Part shown: one piece after another, positions 8,155-17,010 of the stretch
Layout: each line of letters opens with the position of its first letter
Position numbering within the stretch: the stretch's first letter is position 1
NCBI GenBank assembly: GCA_958451615.1
Contig: CAUDQR010000010.1
Location: 1-64,000, forward strand
Source of the DNA: an uncultured Collinsella sp.
GTDB lineage: Bacteria; Actinomycetota; Coriobacteriia; Coriobacteriales; Coriobacteriaceae
Reading direction: 5' to 3'
DNA length: 64,000 bases
Notes under the pieces: model-generated
Database searches by the model: none
What the model was told of the DNA's origin: nothing
Seen by the model: only the letters and a program-made list of their open reading frames with translations
Made by a program: the position numbers and the translations under genes

Positions 8155-8300
8155 TGAGGAAAAGGCGAAGCAGTCTGGCTTGGGGCGCGAGGCGGTTCGC
8201 CCGCGCGTCCTATACAGTAATGTCCCTTGCCCAGGATTCCCACCTGGTTCCCTCCGCAAGCCAGCGCGGGCTGTGCGGACGCCGCGCCGGTCATTTCCTT
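8155..8300 (-). ncRNA. Cobalamin riboswitch
   Basis: On the minus strand the conserved core of an AdoCbl-type riboswitch is readable. GGGAACCAGGTGGGAATCC appears at about 8235-8253. GGGACATTACTGTA follows, equivalent to the CCACTGT box. AAGCCAGACTGCTTCGCC, equivalent to the B12-box segment AGTCAGGA-ACCTGCC, ends near 8165. GC-rich helices flank the core on both sides. It leads the cbiK-lipoprotein-ABC operon and predicts that this operon is repressed when cobalamin is plentiful. The outer limits are approximate. Confidence 0.88.
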
Positions 8301-8499
8301 TTATCCGATTGTCATATGCTCGTTGCCGAATCTTTTACTATGATAGTGGGCACTTGTGAACGTGTCAAAGCCAGGGCGGGCGGCATTGCGCCTCCTGCCT
8401 GCGTATTTGCGCCGATTGCCGCTTCGGGCGCCGTGTTTTGCCCGCTGCGCGAATGGCGGCGTAAACGGTTGCGATGAGAAACGGGAAGGGAAGGCTCGG

Positions 8500-9291
8500 A
8501 TGATTCATATCGTTGGCGCAGGCTCGGGCGCCGCCGACCTTATCACGCTGCGCGGGGCTCGTCTTCTGCGCGCGGCCGACGTGGTCGTTTGGGCGGGGAG
8601 CCTTGTGAACCCCGAGCTGCTCGCCGAGTGCAAGGAATCCTGCGTCGTCTACGACAGCGCGCACATGACCTTGGAGGAAGTGCTCGACGTGATGTGCGCG
8701 GCAGATGCGCGGGGCGAGGAAGTGGTGCGCCTGCACACGGGCGACCCGTGCCTGTACGGCGCCATCCAGGAGCAGATGGACGCGCTCGACGCGCGCGGCG
8801 TGGACTACGAGGTGGTGCCCGGCGTGTCGAGCTTTTGCGGTGCCGCGGCGGCGCTTCGCCAGGAATACACGCTGCCGGGAATCAGCCAGTCGGTCGTGAT
8901 CACGCGGCTTTCCGGGCGCACCCCCATGCCTGCGGGCGAGGGCATGCGCACCATGGCGGAAAGCGGCTCGACTATGGTCATCTTCCTGAGCTCGGGTATG
9001 CTCGCCGAGCTTTCCGCCGAGCTTTTGGCCGCGGGCCGCAGCTCCGACGAGCCGGCGGCGCTCGTGTATAAGGCGACCTGGCCTGAGGAGCGCGTGGTGC
9101 GATGCACAGTGGGCACGCTCGCCGATGCGGGCGCGCGAGAGGGCATCGACCGCACGGCGCTCGTGGTGGTGGGCCGCGTGCTCGGAGCTCGCGGCGGGCT
9201 TGCGCACGACGGCGCGCAGGCGGAGTCGTACGAGCGCAGCAAGCTTTACGACCCTTCGTTTGCCACGGGGTATCGGAAGGCGAGCAGCTAG
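8500..9291 (+). CDS. cbiF: Cobalt-precorrin-4 C11-methyltransferase
   Basis: A 263-residue SAM-dependent tetrapyrrole methylase (CbiF/CobM) that methylates C11 of the corrin ring. The ATG at 8500 follows the strong site GGGAAGGGAAGG; the 48 in-frame residues upstream lack family similarity. Family motifs are IHIVGAGSGAADLITLRG at the N-terminus, VVRLHTGDPCLYGAIQEQM near residue 80, VVPGVSSFCGAAAAL near 107, and the CbiF-type QSVVITRLSGRTPMP near 130. It is the first gene of the 17-gene cobalamin operon. The next start codon begins 2 bases after its stop. The roughly 200 bases upstream, divergent from the riboswitch operon, show no B12 box on this strand, so this operon's control is unknown. 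Confidence 0.93.
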   Translation: MIHIVGAGSGAADLITLRGARLLRAADVVVWAGSLVNPELLAECKESCVVYDSAHMTLEEVLDVMCAADARGEEVVRLHTGDPCLYGAIQEQMDALDARGVDYEVVPGVSSFCGAAAALRQEYTLPGISQSVVITRLSGRTPMPAGEGMRTMAESGSTMVIFLSSGMLAELSAELLAAGRSSDEPAALVYKATWPEERVVRCTVGTLADAGAREGIDRTALVVVGRVLGARGGLAHDGAQAESYERSKLYDPSFATGYRKASS

Positions 9292-9292
9292 C

Positions 9293-10477
9293 GTGGCCTT
9301 CGAGCACTACATATATACCGGGACGACCCGCCTGCGCTGCGGCTACACCACGGGGAGCTGCGCCGCTCTCGCGGCGAAGGCGGCCTGCGAGATGCTCTTG
9401 TCACGAAAGACCGTGGGCCGCGTGTCGATCGTCACCCCCGGCGGGCTGCCCGTCGAGACGGACGTGGTCGACGTATGCATCGGCGAGGGGTGCGCCCAGT
9501 GCGCCGTGCGAAAGGACGCAGGCGACGATGCCGATGTGACCGACGGCGTGCTCGTGTACGCGCTCGTGGAACATGCGGGGCCGGGCACGGGCGCTGCGGG
9601 CAGCAAGGGCGTGCCCGCGCGCGAATCGGAAGTTTCCGTCGATGGCGGCGTGGGCGTGGGGCGCGTGACGTTGCCCGGGCTCGAGCAGCCGGTGGGGGCG
9701 GCCGCCATCAACGCGACGCCGCGCGCGATGATCACTTCGGCGGTGCGCGAGGTGTGCGCCGCGCACGGCTTTTCTGGAAATATTGCTGTGACGATTTCGG
9801 TACCCGAGGGTGTTGCCCTTGCCGAAAAGACCTTCAACCCGCACCTGGGGATAGAGGACGGCATCTCCATCCTGGGCACGACGGGCATCGTCGAGCCGCG
9901 CAGCCTCGCTGCCTTGCGCGACAGCATCGAGCTCGAGATCCGGCAGCATGCGGCTATGGGGCGGCGCGGAGTCGTGCTCACGCCCGGCAACTACGGCGGG
10001 CAGTTCATCTCGGGGCATTTCCACCTAAACGGTGCGCCGGTGGTCTTCATCTCCAACTTTGTGGGCGATGCGATTGATTGCTGCGTTCGCGAGGGATTTA
10101 CCAATGTCCTTCTTGTGGGACACATCGGCAAGCTAGTGAAGGTTGCGGGCGGCATCATGGACACCCATTCGCGTACCGCCGACTGCCGCGCGGAGATTCT
10201 GGCCGCCCACGCGGCCTTGGCCGGCGCGGGCGCGAAGACCGTGCACGAGATCATGTCGTCGGTCACGACCACGACGGCGCTTGAGGTAATCGAGGCCGCT
10301 GGCGTGGGGGACGCTGTGCGCGCCTCGCTCGCTGCGGCAATCGAGGACAGGTTGCGCCGCCGCGCGGCGGGCGCATGCGACATCGCCGCGGTCGTGTTCG
10401 ACGCCGGGCGCCGCGAGCTTTTCCGCACGTCGGGCGCCGATGCTGTTATCGGGGAATTGGGGGCGACGTATGAGTAA
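9293..10477 (+). CDS. cbiD: Cobalt-precorrin-5B C1-methyltransferase
   Basis: A 394-residue CbiD, the anaerobic-pathway enzyme that methylates C1 during ring contraction. The GTG at 9293 is the only plausible start: it lies 2 bases after the cbiF stop and gives the normal N-terminus. Family signatures are LRCGYTTGSCAALAAKAA at about residues 13-30, ITTPGGL-like VTPGGLPVET, PKTFNPHLGIEDGISILGTTG in the middle, and the late GHIGKLVKVAGGIMDTHS segment. Its presence, with CbiG, marks the oxygen-independent route. The stop overlaps the next start by 8 bases. Confidence 0.93.
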   Translation: MAFEHYIYTGTTRLRCGYTTGSCAALAAKAACEMLLSRKTVGRVSIVTPGGLPVETDVVDVCIGEGCAQCAVRKDAGDDADVTDGVLVYALVEHAGPGTGAAGSKGVPARESEVSVDGGVGVGRVTLPGLEQPVGAAAINATPRAMITSAVREVCAAHGFSGNIAVTISVPEGVALAEKTFNPHLGIEDGISILGTTGIVEPRSLAALRDSIELEIRQHAAMGRRGVVLTPGNYGGQFISGHFHLNGAPVVFISNFVGDAIDCCVREGFTNVLLVGHIGKLVKVAGGIMDTHSRTADCRAEILAAHAALAGAGAKTVHEIMSSVTTTTALEVIEAAGVGDAVRASLAAAIEDRLRRRAAGACDIAAVVFDAGRRELFRTSGADAVIGELGATYE

Positions 10478-11159
10478 AGGCGTGCTGTACGGGGTGGGCA
10501 CGGGGCCTGGCGACCCCGAGCTGCTCACGATCAAGGCCGTCCGCACAATCGAATCGTGTCCGGTCATCGCCGCACCGCAAACGGCGGACGGGGTCATGGT
10601 CGCGCTTGACATTGTGCGCGGCGCCGTCGACCTTACAGGCAAGACGGTGATCCCCGTGCGATTCTCGATGACGCGCGACGCCGAGTGCCGCGCGGCCGAG
10701 CATGCCTCGCTTGTTCGCGAGCTTGTCGCGCACCTGGATGCGGTCCGCGACGTCGCGCTGCTGAACCTGGGGGACCCGAGCATCTACGCCACCTTCCAGC
10801 GCATAGCGCCCGACGTGCGCGCCTGCGGGTTCGAGGCGCGCGCCATTCCCGGCGTGCCGAGCTTCTGCGCGGTCGCCGCAGCGCTCGAGCGCGACCTCAC
10901 GCCCGAGATGTCGTCGCCTCTGCACATCGTGCCCGGCGGCTACGACGACGTGCGCCGCGCAATCGGCTGGCCGGGGACGAAGGTGGTCATGAAGGCGCGC
11001 CGCTCGCTTGCGGACACGAAGCGCATCCTTCGCGAGGAGGGCGCCTTCGACGGTGCCGAGCTCGTAGAGGACTGTGGGCTTCCGGGCGAGCGCGTGTACC
11101 GCTCGCTCGACGATGTGCCCGATCGGGGCAGCTACTTCTCGACGATGGTGGTGCGCTAG
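10470..11159 (+). CDS. cbiL: Cobalt-precorrin-2 C20-methyltransferase
   Basis: A 229-residue SAM-dependent methylase of the CbiL/CobI type, which adds the C20 methyl group early in the pathway. Motifs: GVLYGVGTGPGDPELLTIKAV at the N-terminus, LLNLGDPSIYATFQRI near residue 92, IPGVPSFCAVAAAL near 120. The ATG at 10470 overlaps the end of cbiD, and the TAG stop is directly followed by the ATG of cbiG, so translation is probably coupled along the operon. Length and motifs are normal for the family. Confidence 0.92.
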   Translation: MSKGVLYGVGTGPGDPELLTIKAVRTIESCPVIAAPQTADGVMVALDIVRGAVDLTGKTVIPVRFSMTRDAECRAAEHASLVRELVAHLDAVRDVALLNLGDPSIYATFQRIAPDVRACGFEARAIPGVPSFCAVAAALERDLTPEMSSPLHIVPGGYDDVRRAIGWPGTKVVMKARRSLADTKRILREEGAFDGAELVEDCGLPGERVYRSLDDVPDRGSYFSTMVVR

Positions 11160-12293
11160 ATGAGGGTTTCCTGCATAGCGTTCACTGAGAGGGGGTATGC
11201 GTTGGCGGAGCGCATCGCACACGCGCTTTCCGATTGCGCGCAGACAGGTGAAGATGACCCTGGCTGGGACGTTTCCGTTTCGCGCGGGTTCGGCGAGTGG
11301 AAGGCCGACCTGCGCGCATGGACGGCGCTCGCGTGGGAAGCGTCGGACGCGCTTCTGTTCGTGGGCGCGGCGGGCATCGCCGTGCGGGCGATCGCGCCGC
11401 ATGTCGCCTCGAAGGCAAGCGATTCTGCGGTTGTGGCGATCGACGAGGCGGGGCGCTTTGCCGTCCCGCTTTTATCGGGGCATTTGGGCGGTGCGAACGA
11501 GCTTGCGCAAACTGTGGCACGCGCGGCAGGGGCCATCCCCGTCATCACCACGGCGACCGACGTCCGCGGCGTGTGGGCGGTGGATACGTGGGCTCGCTGT
11601 GCGGGGCTCGCCGTTTCGAATCCCGAGGCCATCAAGCGAGTGTCGGCGCGGCTGCTTTCGGGCGGGCGCGTGGCGCTCTATTCCGACATGCCGATTTCGG
11701 GACAGCTGCCTGAGGGGGTTGACATTGCGTCCGACCGCGCTCGGGCCGATATTGTCGTGTCGCCGTTCGCTGGCGCGAATGCAGGTGCGCCGGTGCGCGC
11801 GGGGGAGACCCGGGGCGCGGGCGTGCCCGCGGGTGCGCCGGGGCCGCGGGGGGGCGTGCGGGCGCCGACGCCCGCGCCCGAGCCGCTTCGCCTTGTCGTG
11901 CCCTGCATCGTTGCGGGCATAGGGTGCCGTCGCGGTGCGTGCGCCGAAGCGATCGGGGAGACGTTTCTTCTCGCGTGCGGGCAGGCGGGTATCTCGCCTT
12001 CGGCCGTGCGCGAAGCGGCGACGATCGACGTGAAGGCGCACGAGGAGGGTCTGCTCGCCTTCTGTCGCGCGCGCAATATCCCGCTTGTGACGTATTCCGT
12101 AGAGGAGTTGTCGCAGGTCGAAGGCAGCGTTTCACCATCTGATTTCGTGCGCGCGACGGTGGGGGTCGACAACGTGTGCGAGCGCGCGGCGCTCGCGGAC
12201 GGGGGCAAACTTATCTTCCCGAAGCTCGCTCACGGCGGCGTGACCGTCGCGTTTTCCAAGGTAACTATCGAACTTTCGTTTAAGGAGCTGTGA
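11160..12293 (+). CDS. cbiG: Cobalt-precorrin-5A hydrolase
   Basis: A 377-residue CbiG, which opens the lactone of cobalt-precorrin-5A and releases the C20 unit as acetaldehyde. The N-terminal half has ALLFVGAAGIAVRAIAPHV and FAVPLLSGHLGGANELA, the typical CbiG signatures. The C-terminal domain starts after a low-complexity, Gly/Ala/Pro/Arg-rich linker at about residues 200-245 and contains VAGIGCRRGACAEAI and FPKLAHGGVTVAFSK near the end. The extended linker is unusual and fits the very high GC of this block. The gene begins directly after the cbiL stop. Confidence 0.9.
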   Translation: MRVSCIAFTERGYALAERIAHALSDCAQTGEDDPGWDVSVSRGFGEWKADLRAWTALAWEASDALLFVGAAGIAVRAIAPHVASKASDSAVVAIDEAGRFAVPLLSGHLGGANELAQTVARAAGAIPVITTATDVRGVWAVDTWARCAGLAVSNPEAIKRVSARLLSGGRVALYSDMPISGQLPEGVDIASDRARADIVVSPFAGANAGAPVRAGETRGAGVPAGAPGPRGGVRAPTPAPEPLRLVVPCIVAGIGCRRGACAEAIGETFLLACGQAGISPSAVREAATIDVKAHEEGLLAFCRARNIPLVTYSVEELSQVEGSVSPSDFVRATVGVDNVCERAALADGGKLIFPKLAHGGVTVAFSKVTIELSFKEL

Positions 12294-13036
12294 TGGGAAA
12301 GCTCTTCGTGGTGGGGATCGGCCCGGGCGGCCCCGACGGCATGACGATTGCGGCTCGGCGCGCGCTCGAGGCGGCCGACATCGTTGTGGGGTACACGAAA
12401 TACGTGGAGCTCGCGCTCGCCGCCGTGCCCGACGCGGCGCATCTCGCGACGCCGATGATGCACGAGGTCGAACGGTGCCGCCTGGCGCTTTCGCGCGCGC
12501 AGAGCGGAGAAGCCGTGGCGCTTGTGTGCAGCGGTGACGCGGGCATGTACGGCATGGCGAGCCCCGTGCTGGAGCTTGCGGAGGACTACCCCGATGTAGA
12601 CGTGGAAGTTATCGCCGGGGCCACCGCGGCTCAGAGCGGGTCGGCGGTGCTCGGCGCCCCGCTTGCCAACGACTTCGCGGTCGTGTCGCTCTCCGACCTG
12701 CTCACGCCGTGGGAGGTCATCGAGCGCAGGCTCGCCGCCGTGGCGAGCGCCGACTTCTGCATCTGTTTGTACAACCCGCGCAGCAGAAAGCGCGCCGACA
12801 GGCTCTCGCGCGCGGCGAAGATTATGCTCGAATGGAAGGCCCCCGACACGCTCTGCGGCTGGGTACGCAACATCGGGCGCGAGGGGCAGCAGTCGGGCAT
12901 GTGCAAGCTCTCCGAGCTGGGGGAGTTCGACGCCGACATGTTCACCACCGTGTTCGTCGGCAACGCGGACACGAAGCGCGTAGGCGGCCGTATGGTCACG
13001 CCGCGCGGGTATCGGGAGATTCCATGCGAAAGGTAA
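12293..13036 (+). CDS. cbiH: Cobalt-precorrin-3 C17-methyltransferase
   Basis: A 247-residue tetrapyrrole methylase of the CbiH/CobJ type, which methylates C17 with ring contraction. The ATG at 12293 overlaps the last base of the cbiG stop and follows AAGGAG at 12282-12287; the GTG one codon earlier is less likely. Motifs: LFVVGIGPGGPDGMTIAARRAL, VVGYTKYVEL (the CbiH-type GYxxY), VALVCSGDAGMYGMASPV, GATAAQSGSAVLGAPLANDF and ICLYNPRSRKRAD. These separate it clearly from the other methylases in the operon. Confidence 0.93.
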   Translation: MGKLFVVGIGPGGPDGMTIAARRALEAADIVVGYTKYVELALAAVPDAAHLATPMMHEVERCRLALSRAQSGEAVALVCSGDAGMYGMASPVLELAEDYPDVDVEVIAGATAAQSGSAVLGAPLANDFAVVSLSDLLTPWEVIERRLAAVASADFCICLYNPRSRKRADRLSRAAKIMLEWKAPDTLCGWVRNIGREGQQSGMCKLSELGEFDADMFTTVFVGNADTKRVGGRMVTPRGYREIPCER

Positions 13037-14496
13037 CGATCATCGGGGCGGGGCCCGGAAACCCCGACTTGCTCTCGCGCGCGGCGCTCGACGCGATCGA
13101 CATCGCCGACGTGGTCATCGGCGCTCATCGCGCGCTTGTCAGCATCGACGTGCCGCCCGACGTGGTGAGATGCGAGCTCGTGAAGACGGCGGACATCGTC
13201 GCCGCTCTCACCGATGCGGCGTCGTGGCAGCGCGCCGTGGTCGTGATGACGGGCGATGTGGGGCTGTTCAGCGGCGCGCGCCGCCTGGTGGAGGCGCTCT
13301 CCGGCGACGCGCGGGTGGACGTGCGCGTCATTCCCGGCATAAGCTCAGCGTCGTATCTCGCCGCGCGCCTCGCGCGTCCATGGCAGGATTGGCGCTTCGC
13401 GAGCGCTCACGGCGTGGCGTGCGACATCGTGGCCGAGGCCGAGCGCGCAGGTGAGCTCTTCCTCGCCACGTCGGGCGGGGAAGACCCCTCGCGGCTTTCG
13501 GGCGAGCTTGTGCAGGCGGGCTTCGGGGACGCGCGCGTGACGGTGGCCGAGCGCCTGTCGTACCCCGACGAGCGCATCACCTGCGCGACCGCAAGTGAAA
13601 TCGCAGGTCAGACGTTCGACGACTTGAACGTGATGCTTATCGAGTTCGCAGGCTGCGCCGGGTCGCCTGCGGGCTCTAGCGCAGCCTCCGAGGCGCCGGC
13701 CGGCGCGTCTGCGCCCGCGGCTGCTTCTTTCGCGGCGGACTCTGCGGGCGCATCCCGCGCCGCGAGCTCCCGCTGGCCGTACGCTTCCTCGGGCATTCCC
13801 GACGAGCTCTTCATCCGCGGCGACGTTCCCATGACCAAGCAGGAGGTGCGCGCCGTCGCGCTCGCGAAGCTGCGCCTTACCGCGACCGACACCGTGTGGG
13901 ATGTCGGCGCCGGCACGGGGAGCGTGTCGATCGAGGCGGCGCTCGTCGCGCGAGCGGGGTCGGTATGGGCGGTCGAGCGCAACGCGGCCGGCGTGCGGCT
14001 CATCCGAGAGAACGCGGATGCATTCGGGTGCGGCAACGTGCATGCGGTCCCCGGTGTCGCCCCCGAAGCGCTCGCGAAACTGCCTGTCCCCGACGCCGTG
14101 TTCGTCGGCGGGAGCGCGGGCGAGCTTCCCTCCATCGTGGAGGCGGCGCTCGAGAAGAACTCGCAGGTTCGCCTGTGCGTGCCATGCGTCACCGTTGAGA
14201 CGCTCACCGAGGCGTGCGCGCTCCTCTCGGGTTCGCGCTTTAAGGGGTTCGAGGCGTGCCAGGTGTCGGCCGCCCGCGCTGAGGCTGTAGGCTCGCACCA
14301 TCTTATGAAGGCGCAAAACCCCGTGTTCCTCGTCAGTGCGCGCGGTGCGAGCGCGGATGCCGAGGAGCTTGCCGAAGTCGGCGCGCTTGCTGAGTCGCCT
14401 TTCGGGGAGGACCCCTCTGTCGAGGGGAACCCATCCGTTGAGGTGGTCTCGCTTGCTAACTGCAACGCCGCAGGTGGGGAAGGCGGTGCCCGGTGA
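13024..14496 (+). CDS. cbiET: Cobalt-precorrin-6B/7 C5,C15-methyltransferase, CbiE-CbiT fusion
   Basis: A 490-residue fusion equivalent to CobL, which methylates C5 and C15 and decarboxylates the C12 acetate. Residues of about 1-210 are CbiE: VTIIGAGPGNPDLLSRAA, VIGAHRAL, VVMTGDVGLFSGARRL, IPGISSASYLAARL. Residues 211-255 are an Ala/Ser/Gly-rich linker. Residues of about 256-450 are CbiT: GIPDELFIRGDVPMTKQEVR, then the SAM-binding loop DVGAGTGSVSIEAAL at about 293. In many anaerobes these are two separate genes. The start codon is inside the end of cbiH (13-base overlap). Confidence 0.92.
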   Translation: MRKVTIIGAGPGNPDLLSRAALDAIDIADVVIGAHRALVSIDVPPDVVRCELVKTADIVAALTDAASWQRAVVVMTGDVGLFSGARRLVEALSGDARVDVRVIPGISSASYLAARLARPWQDWRFASAHGVACDIVAEAERAGELFLATSGGEDPSRLSGELVQAGFGDARVTVAERLSYPDERITCATASEIAGQTFDDLNVMLIEFAGCAGSPAGSSAASEAPAGASAPAAASFAADSAGASRAASSRWPYASSGIPDELFIRGDVPMTKQEVRAVALAKLRLTATDTVWDVGAGTGSVSIEAALVARAGSVWAVERNAAGVRLIRENADAFGCGNVHAVPGVAPEALAKLPVPDAVFVGGSAGELPSIVEAALEKNSQVRLCVPCVTVETLTEACALLSGSRFKGFEACQVSAARAEAVGSHHLMKAQNPVFLVSARGASADAEELAEVGALAESPFGEDPSVEGNPSVEVVSLANCNAAGGEGGAR

Positions 14497-15875
14497 GCAC
14501 GTCCATCCCGCGCTTCATGGTCGCTGCGCCCTCGAGCGGGAGCGGCAAGACGGTCGTCACGTGCGCGCTCCTGCGCGCGCTCGCGCGCCGCGGCCTTGCA
14601 TGCGCAGCCTTCAAATGCGGCCCCGACTACATTGACCCGCTCTTTCATCGCCGCGTCGTGGGTGCGTGCTCGGGCAACTTAGACGGCTTCTTCACTGACG
14701 CCCCGACGCTGCGCGCCCTGCTCGCACGCGGCGCCGCGGGCGCGGATGTCGCGGTGCTCGAGGGGGTCATGGGCTTCTACGACGGCATGGCGCCCGGCGT
14801 GGCCGACGCGAGCAGCTATCAGGTTGCGCGCGACACGGAAACGCCGGTCGTTTTAGTGGTGAACGGGCGCGGGGCGTCTTTATCGCTCGCCGCCGTAATC
14901 CGCGGCATCGCCGAGTTCCTGCCTTGTGCGAACGTGCGCGGCGTCGTGCTGAACAAGACGAGCGCCGCTGCCTGCGCCTACGCGGCGCCTGCGATCGAGA
15001 AGCACACGGGCGTCGCGGTTTTGGGGAATATCCCCGCCGACGAGGCGTTCTCGCTCGAAAGCCGGCATCTGGGGCTTGTGACCGCCGACGAGGTCGAGCA
15101 GCTATCCGCGCGCATCGGCAAGATGGCCGAGCTGGTGGAAAAGAGCATCGACGTCGACCGCTTGCTCGAAATAGCGGCGACGGCACCCGATATCCGCGAG
15201 GAACCTTACCGGTTGGAGCCGATCGCGGGAGCGCGGCCCATCGTCGCCGTCGCGCGTGACGAGGCGTTCTCGTTCTATTACGAGGAGAATCTGCGCGCGC
15301 TCGAGGACCTGGGTTGCGAGCTGGCCTTTTTCAGCCCCCTGTGTGATAGCGAGTTGCCCCGGGGGACAAGCGCCCTCTATCTGGGGGGCGGCTACCCGGA
15401 GCTCCATGCGCGGCAGCTCTCCGAGAACGTGTCGATGCGCGAGGCGGTGCGGCGCGCGGTGGAATCCGGCATGCCGACGGTCGCCGAATGCGGTGGGGTT
15501 CTGTACCTGCAGCGCGAAATCGCCGATAGCGAGGGGCGGCGCTGGCCTGTTGCGGGCGCCCTTGAGGGCGCAAGCGAGAACGGGGGAAGGCTGTCCCATT
15601 TCGGGTACGTGGAGCTCACTTCCCAACGCGACGGGCTCTACGGGCCACGCGGCACACGCATCCGCGCGCACGAGTTCCACTACTGGCAGTCCACCTGCCC
15701 GGGCGGCGACTTCTGGGCGCAGAAGCCCCGGCGCGACAAGGGCTGGCCGTGCATGACGACCACCCCGTCCCTGGTGGCGGGCTTCCCGCATGTGTACTAT
15801 CCTGCGAACCCCGACGTTGCGCGCGCGTTCGCGTCTGCCGCAGCGTCGTTCGCAGAGAGGAGACGGCATGGCTGA
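14493..15875 (+). CDS. cbiA: Cobyrinate a,c-diamide synthase
   Basis: A 460-residue glutamine-dependent amidotransferase that amidates the a and c side chains of cobyrinate. The GTG start overlaps the cbiET stop (GTGA). The N-terminal dethiobiotin-synthase-like ATP domain has AAPSSGSGKTVVTCALLRAL, FKCGPDYIDPLFH and LEGVMGFYDG. The C-terminal class I glutamine amidotransferase domain has LYLGGGYPELHA and VAECGGVLYLQ with the nucleophilic Cys, and the late His in an EFHYW context. Length is normal. Confidence 0.94.
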   Translation: MSTSIPRFMVAAPSSGSGKTVVTCALLRALARRGLACAAFKCGPDYIDPLFHRRVVGACSGNLDGFFTDAPTLRALLARGAAGADVAVLEGVMGFYDGMAPGVADASSYQVARDTETPVVLVVNGRGASLSLAAVIRGIAEFLPCANVRGVVLNKTSAAACAYAAPAIEKHTGVAVLGNIPADEAFSLESRHLGLVTADEVEQLSARIGKMAELVEKSIDVDRLLEIAATAPDIREEPYRLEPIAGARPIVAVARDEAFSFYYEENLRALEDLGCELAFFSPLCDSELPRGTSALYLGGGYPELHARQLSENVSMREAVRRAVESGMPTVAECGGVLYLQREIADSEGRRWPVAGALEGASENGGRLSHFGYVELTSQRDGLYGPRGTRIRAHEFHYWQSTCPGGDFWAQKPRRDKGWPCMTTTPSLVAGFPHVYYPANPDVARAFASAAASFAERRRHG

Positions 15876-17010
15876 AGCAACCGAAACCGCGCTTGCCTGC
15901 ATCCGCGAGGAAGTCGAGCGCGCGTTCTCGTCGGCGCCGGGCGCCGTGCTCGAAGCCGCGCTTTCCCGGATCGCGCCCGCAGACGAGTGCGCCCGTGCCG
16001 CCGCGTACGCCGCGTGGGACTCCATCGCGCACCCCTTGGGGGGATTGGGCGACTTTGAAGACGCCGTCGCGTGTATCGCCGCAGCTCAGGGGAGCGCCGA
16101 GGTGGCCGAGTTTCCCCGTGCGCTCGCGGTATTCTTCTCCGACAACGGGGTCGTTGCCGAAGGCGTGTCGCAAAGCGGGCAAGATGTGACGCGAGCCGTC
16201 GCGCGCAACATGTGCGAGGGGGCCGCGAGCGCCTGCCGCATGGCGGCGTTCGCGAGTGCCGAGGTCGTGCCCGTCGACGTGGGTATGGCCCGGGGCATAG
16301 AAGACGCGCGCATGGTGCGCGCGAACGTGCGGCGGGGGAGCGGCAACATCGCTCACGGCTCCGCTATGTCTCGCGATGGGGCCGTGCGCGCGATCGAGGT
16401 CGGAATCGCCGTCGCGTGCGGGCTTGCCCGCGCCGGCGTGCGCCTTCTCGCCGCGGGCGAGATGGGCATCGGCAACACGACCACCTCGGCGGCGGTGGCC
16501 GCAGTGCTCATCCGGGCGGACGCGCGGAGCCTTGTCGGGCGCGGCGCGGGGCTCTCGGACGCCTCGCTCGCGCGCAAGCGCGACGTGGTCGAGCGCGCTA
16601 TCGACGCGAACTCGCCCGATCCCGCCGACCCGATCGACGTGCTCTCGAAGGTGGGCGGCTTCGACATCGCTGCGATGTGCGGCTTCTACCTGGGGGCCGC
16701 GGCCTCGAAGGCGCCGGCGCTCCTCGACGGGGTCATATCCTGCACGGCGGCCCTGTGCGCGGCGCGCCTGTGCCCCAACGCCTTGGGCTACCTCGTGGGC
16801 ACCCACGCATCAAGCGAACCCGCAAGCCGGGAGCTCCTTCGCGAGCTCGGCATAAAGGCGCCCCTCGACGCAGGCATGCACTTGGGCGAGGGCGCGGGCG
16901 CCATGGCGTATCTCCCCCTTCTGGATTCGGCGCTGCGCGTGTACCGGGATGGGAAGACGTTCACGGCGACTGGCATGGCTGCTTACGAGCATTTCGAGGC
17001 CGGGAAATGA
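15868..17010 (+). CDS. cobT: Nicotinate-nucleotide-dimethylbenzimidazole phosphoribosyltransferase-like
   Basis: A 380-residue CobT, which activates the lower-ligand base as its alpha-ribotide. The ATG at 15868 follows AGAGAGGAG and overlaps the end of cbiA by 8 bases. Family features are PLGGLGDFEDAVACIAA near residue 50, VFFSDNGVVAEGVSQSGQDVTRAVARNM, VDVGMARG, ARMVRANVRRGSGNIAHGSAMSRDGA, LLAAGEMGIGNTTTSAAVA and the C-terminal HLGEGAGAMAYLPLLDSAL region with the catalytic Glu. No DMB synthesis gene (bluB or bza) is in the window, so the lower ligand cannot be predicted. Confidence 0.94.
   Translation: MAEATETALACIREEVERAFSSAPGAVLEAALSRIAPADECARAAAYAAWDSIAHPLGGLGDFEDAVACIAAAQGSAEVAEFPRALAVFFSDNGVVAEGVSQSGQDVTRAVARNMCEGAASACRMAAFASAEVVPVDVGMARGIEDARMVRANVRRGSGNIAHGSAMSRDGAVRAIEVGIAVACGLARAGVRLLAAGEMGIGNTTTSAAVAAVLIRADARSLVGRGAGLSDASLARKRDVVERAIDANSPDPADPIDVLSKVGGFDIAAMCGFYLGAAASKAPALLDGVISCTAALCAARLCPNALGYLVGTHASSEPASRELLRELGIKAPLDAGMHLGEGAGAMAYLPLLDSALRVYRDGKTFTATGMAAYEHFEAGK

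Noticed and set aside
8300..8499. Second cobalamin riboswitch in front of cbiF
   Set aside because: No B12 box or CCACTGT-like core is readable on the plus strand. The riboswitch signals here are all on the minus strand.
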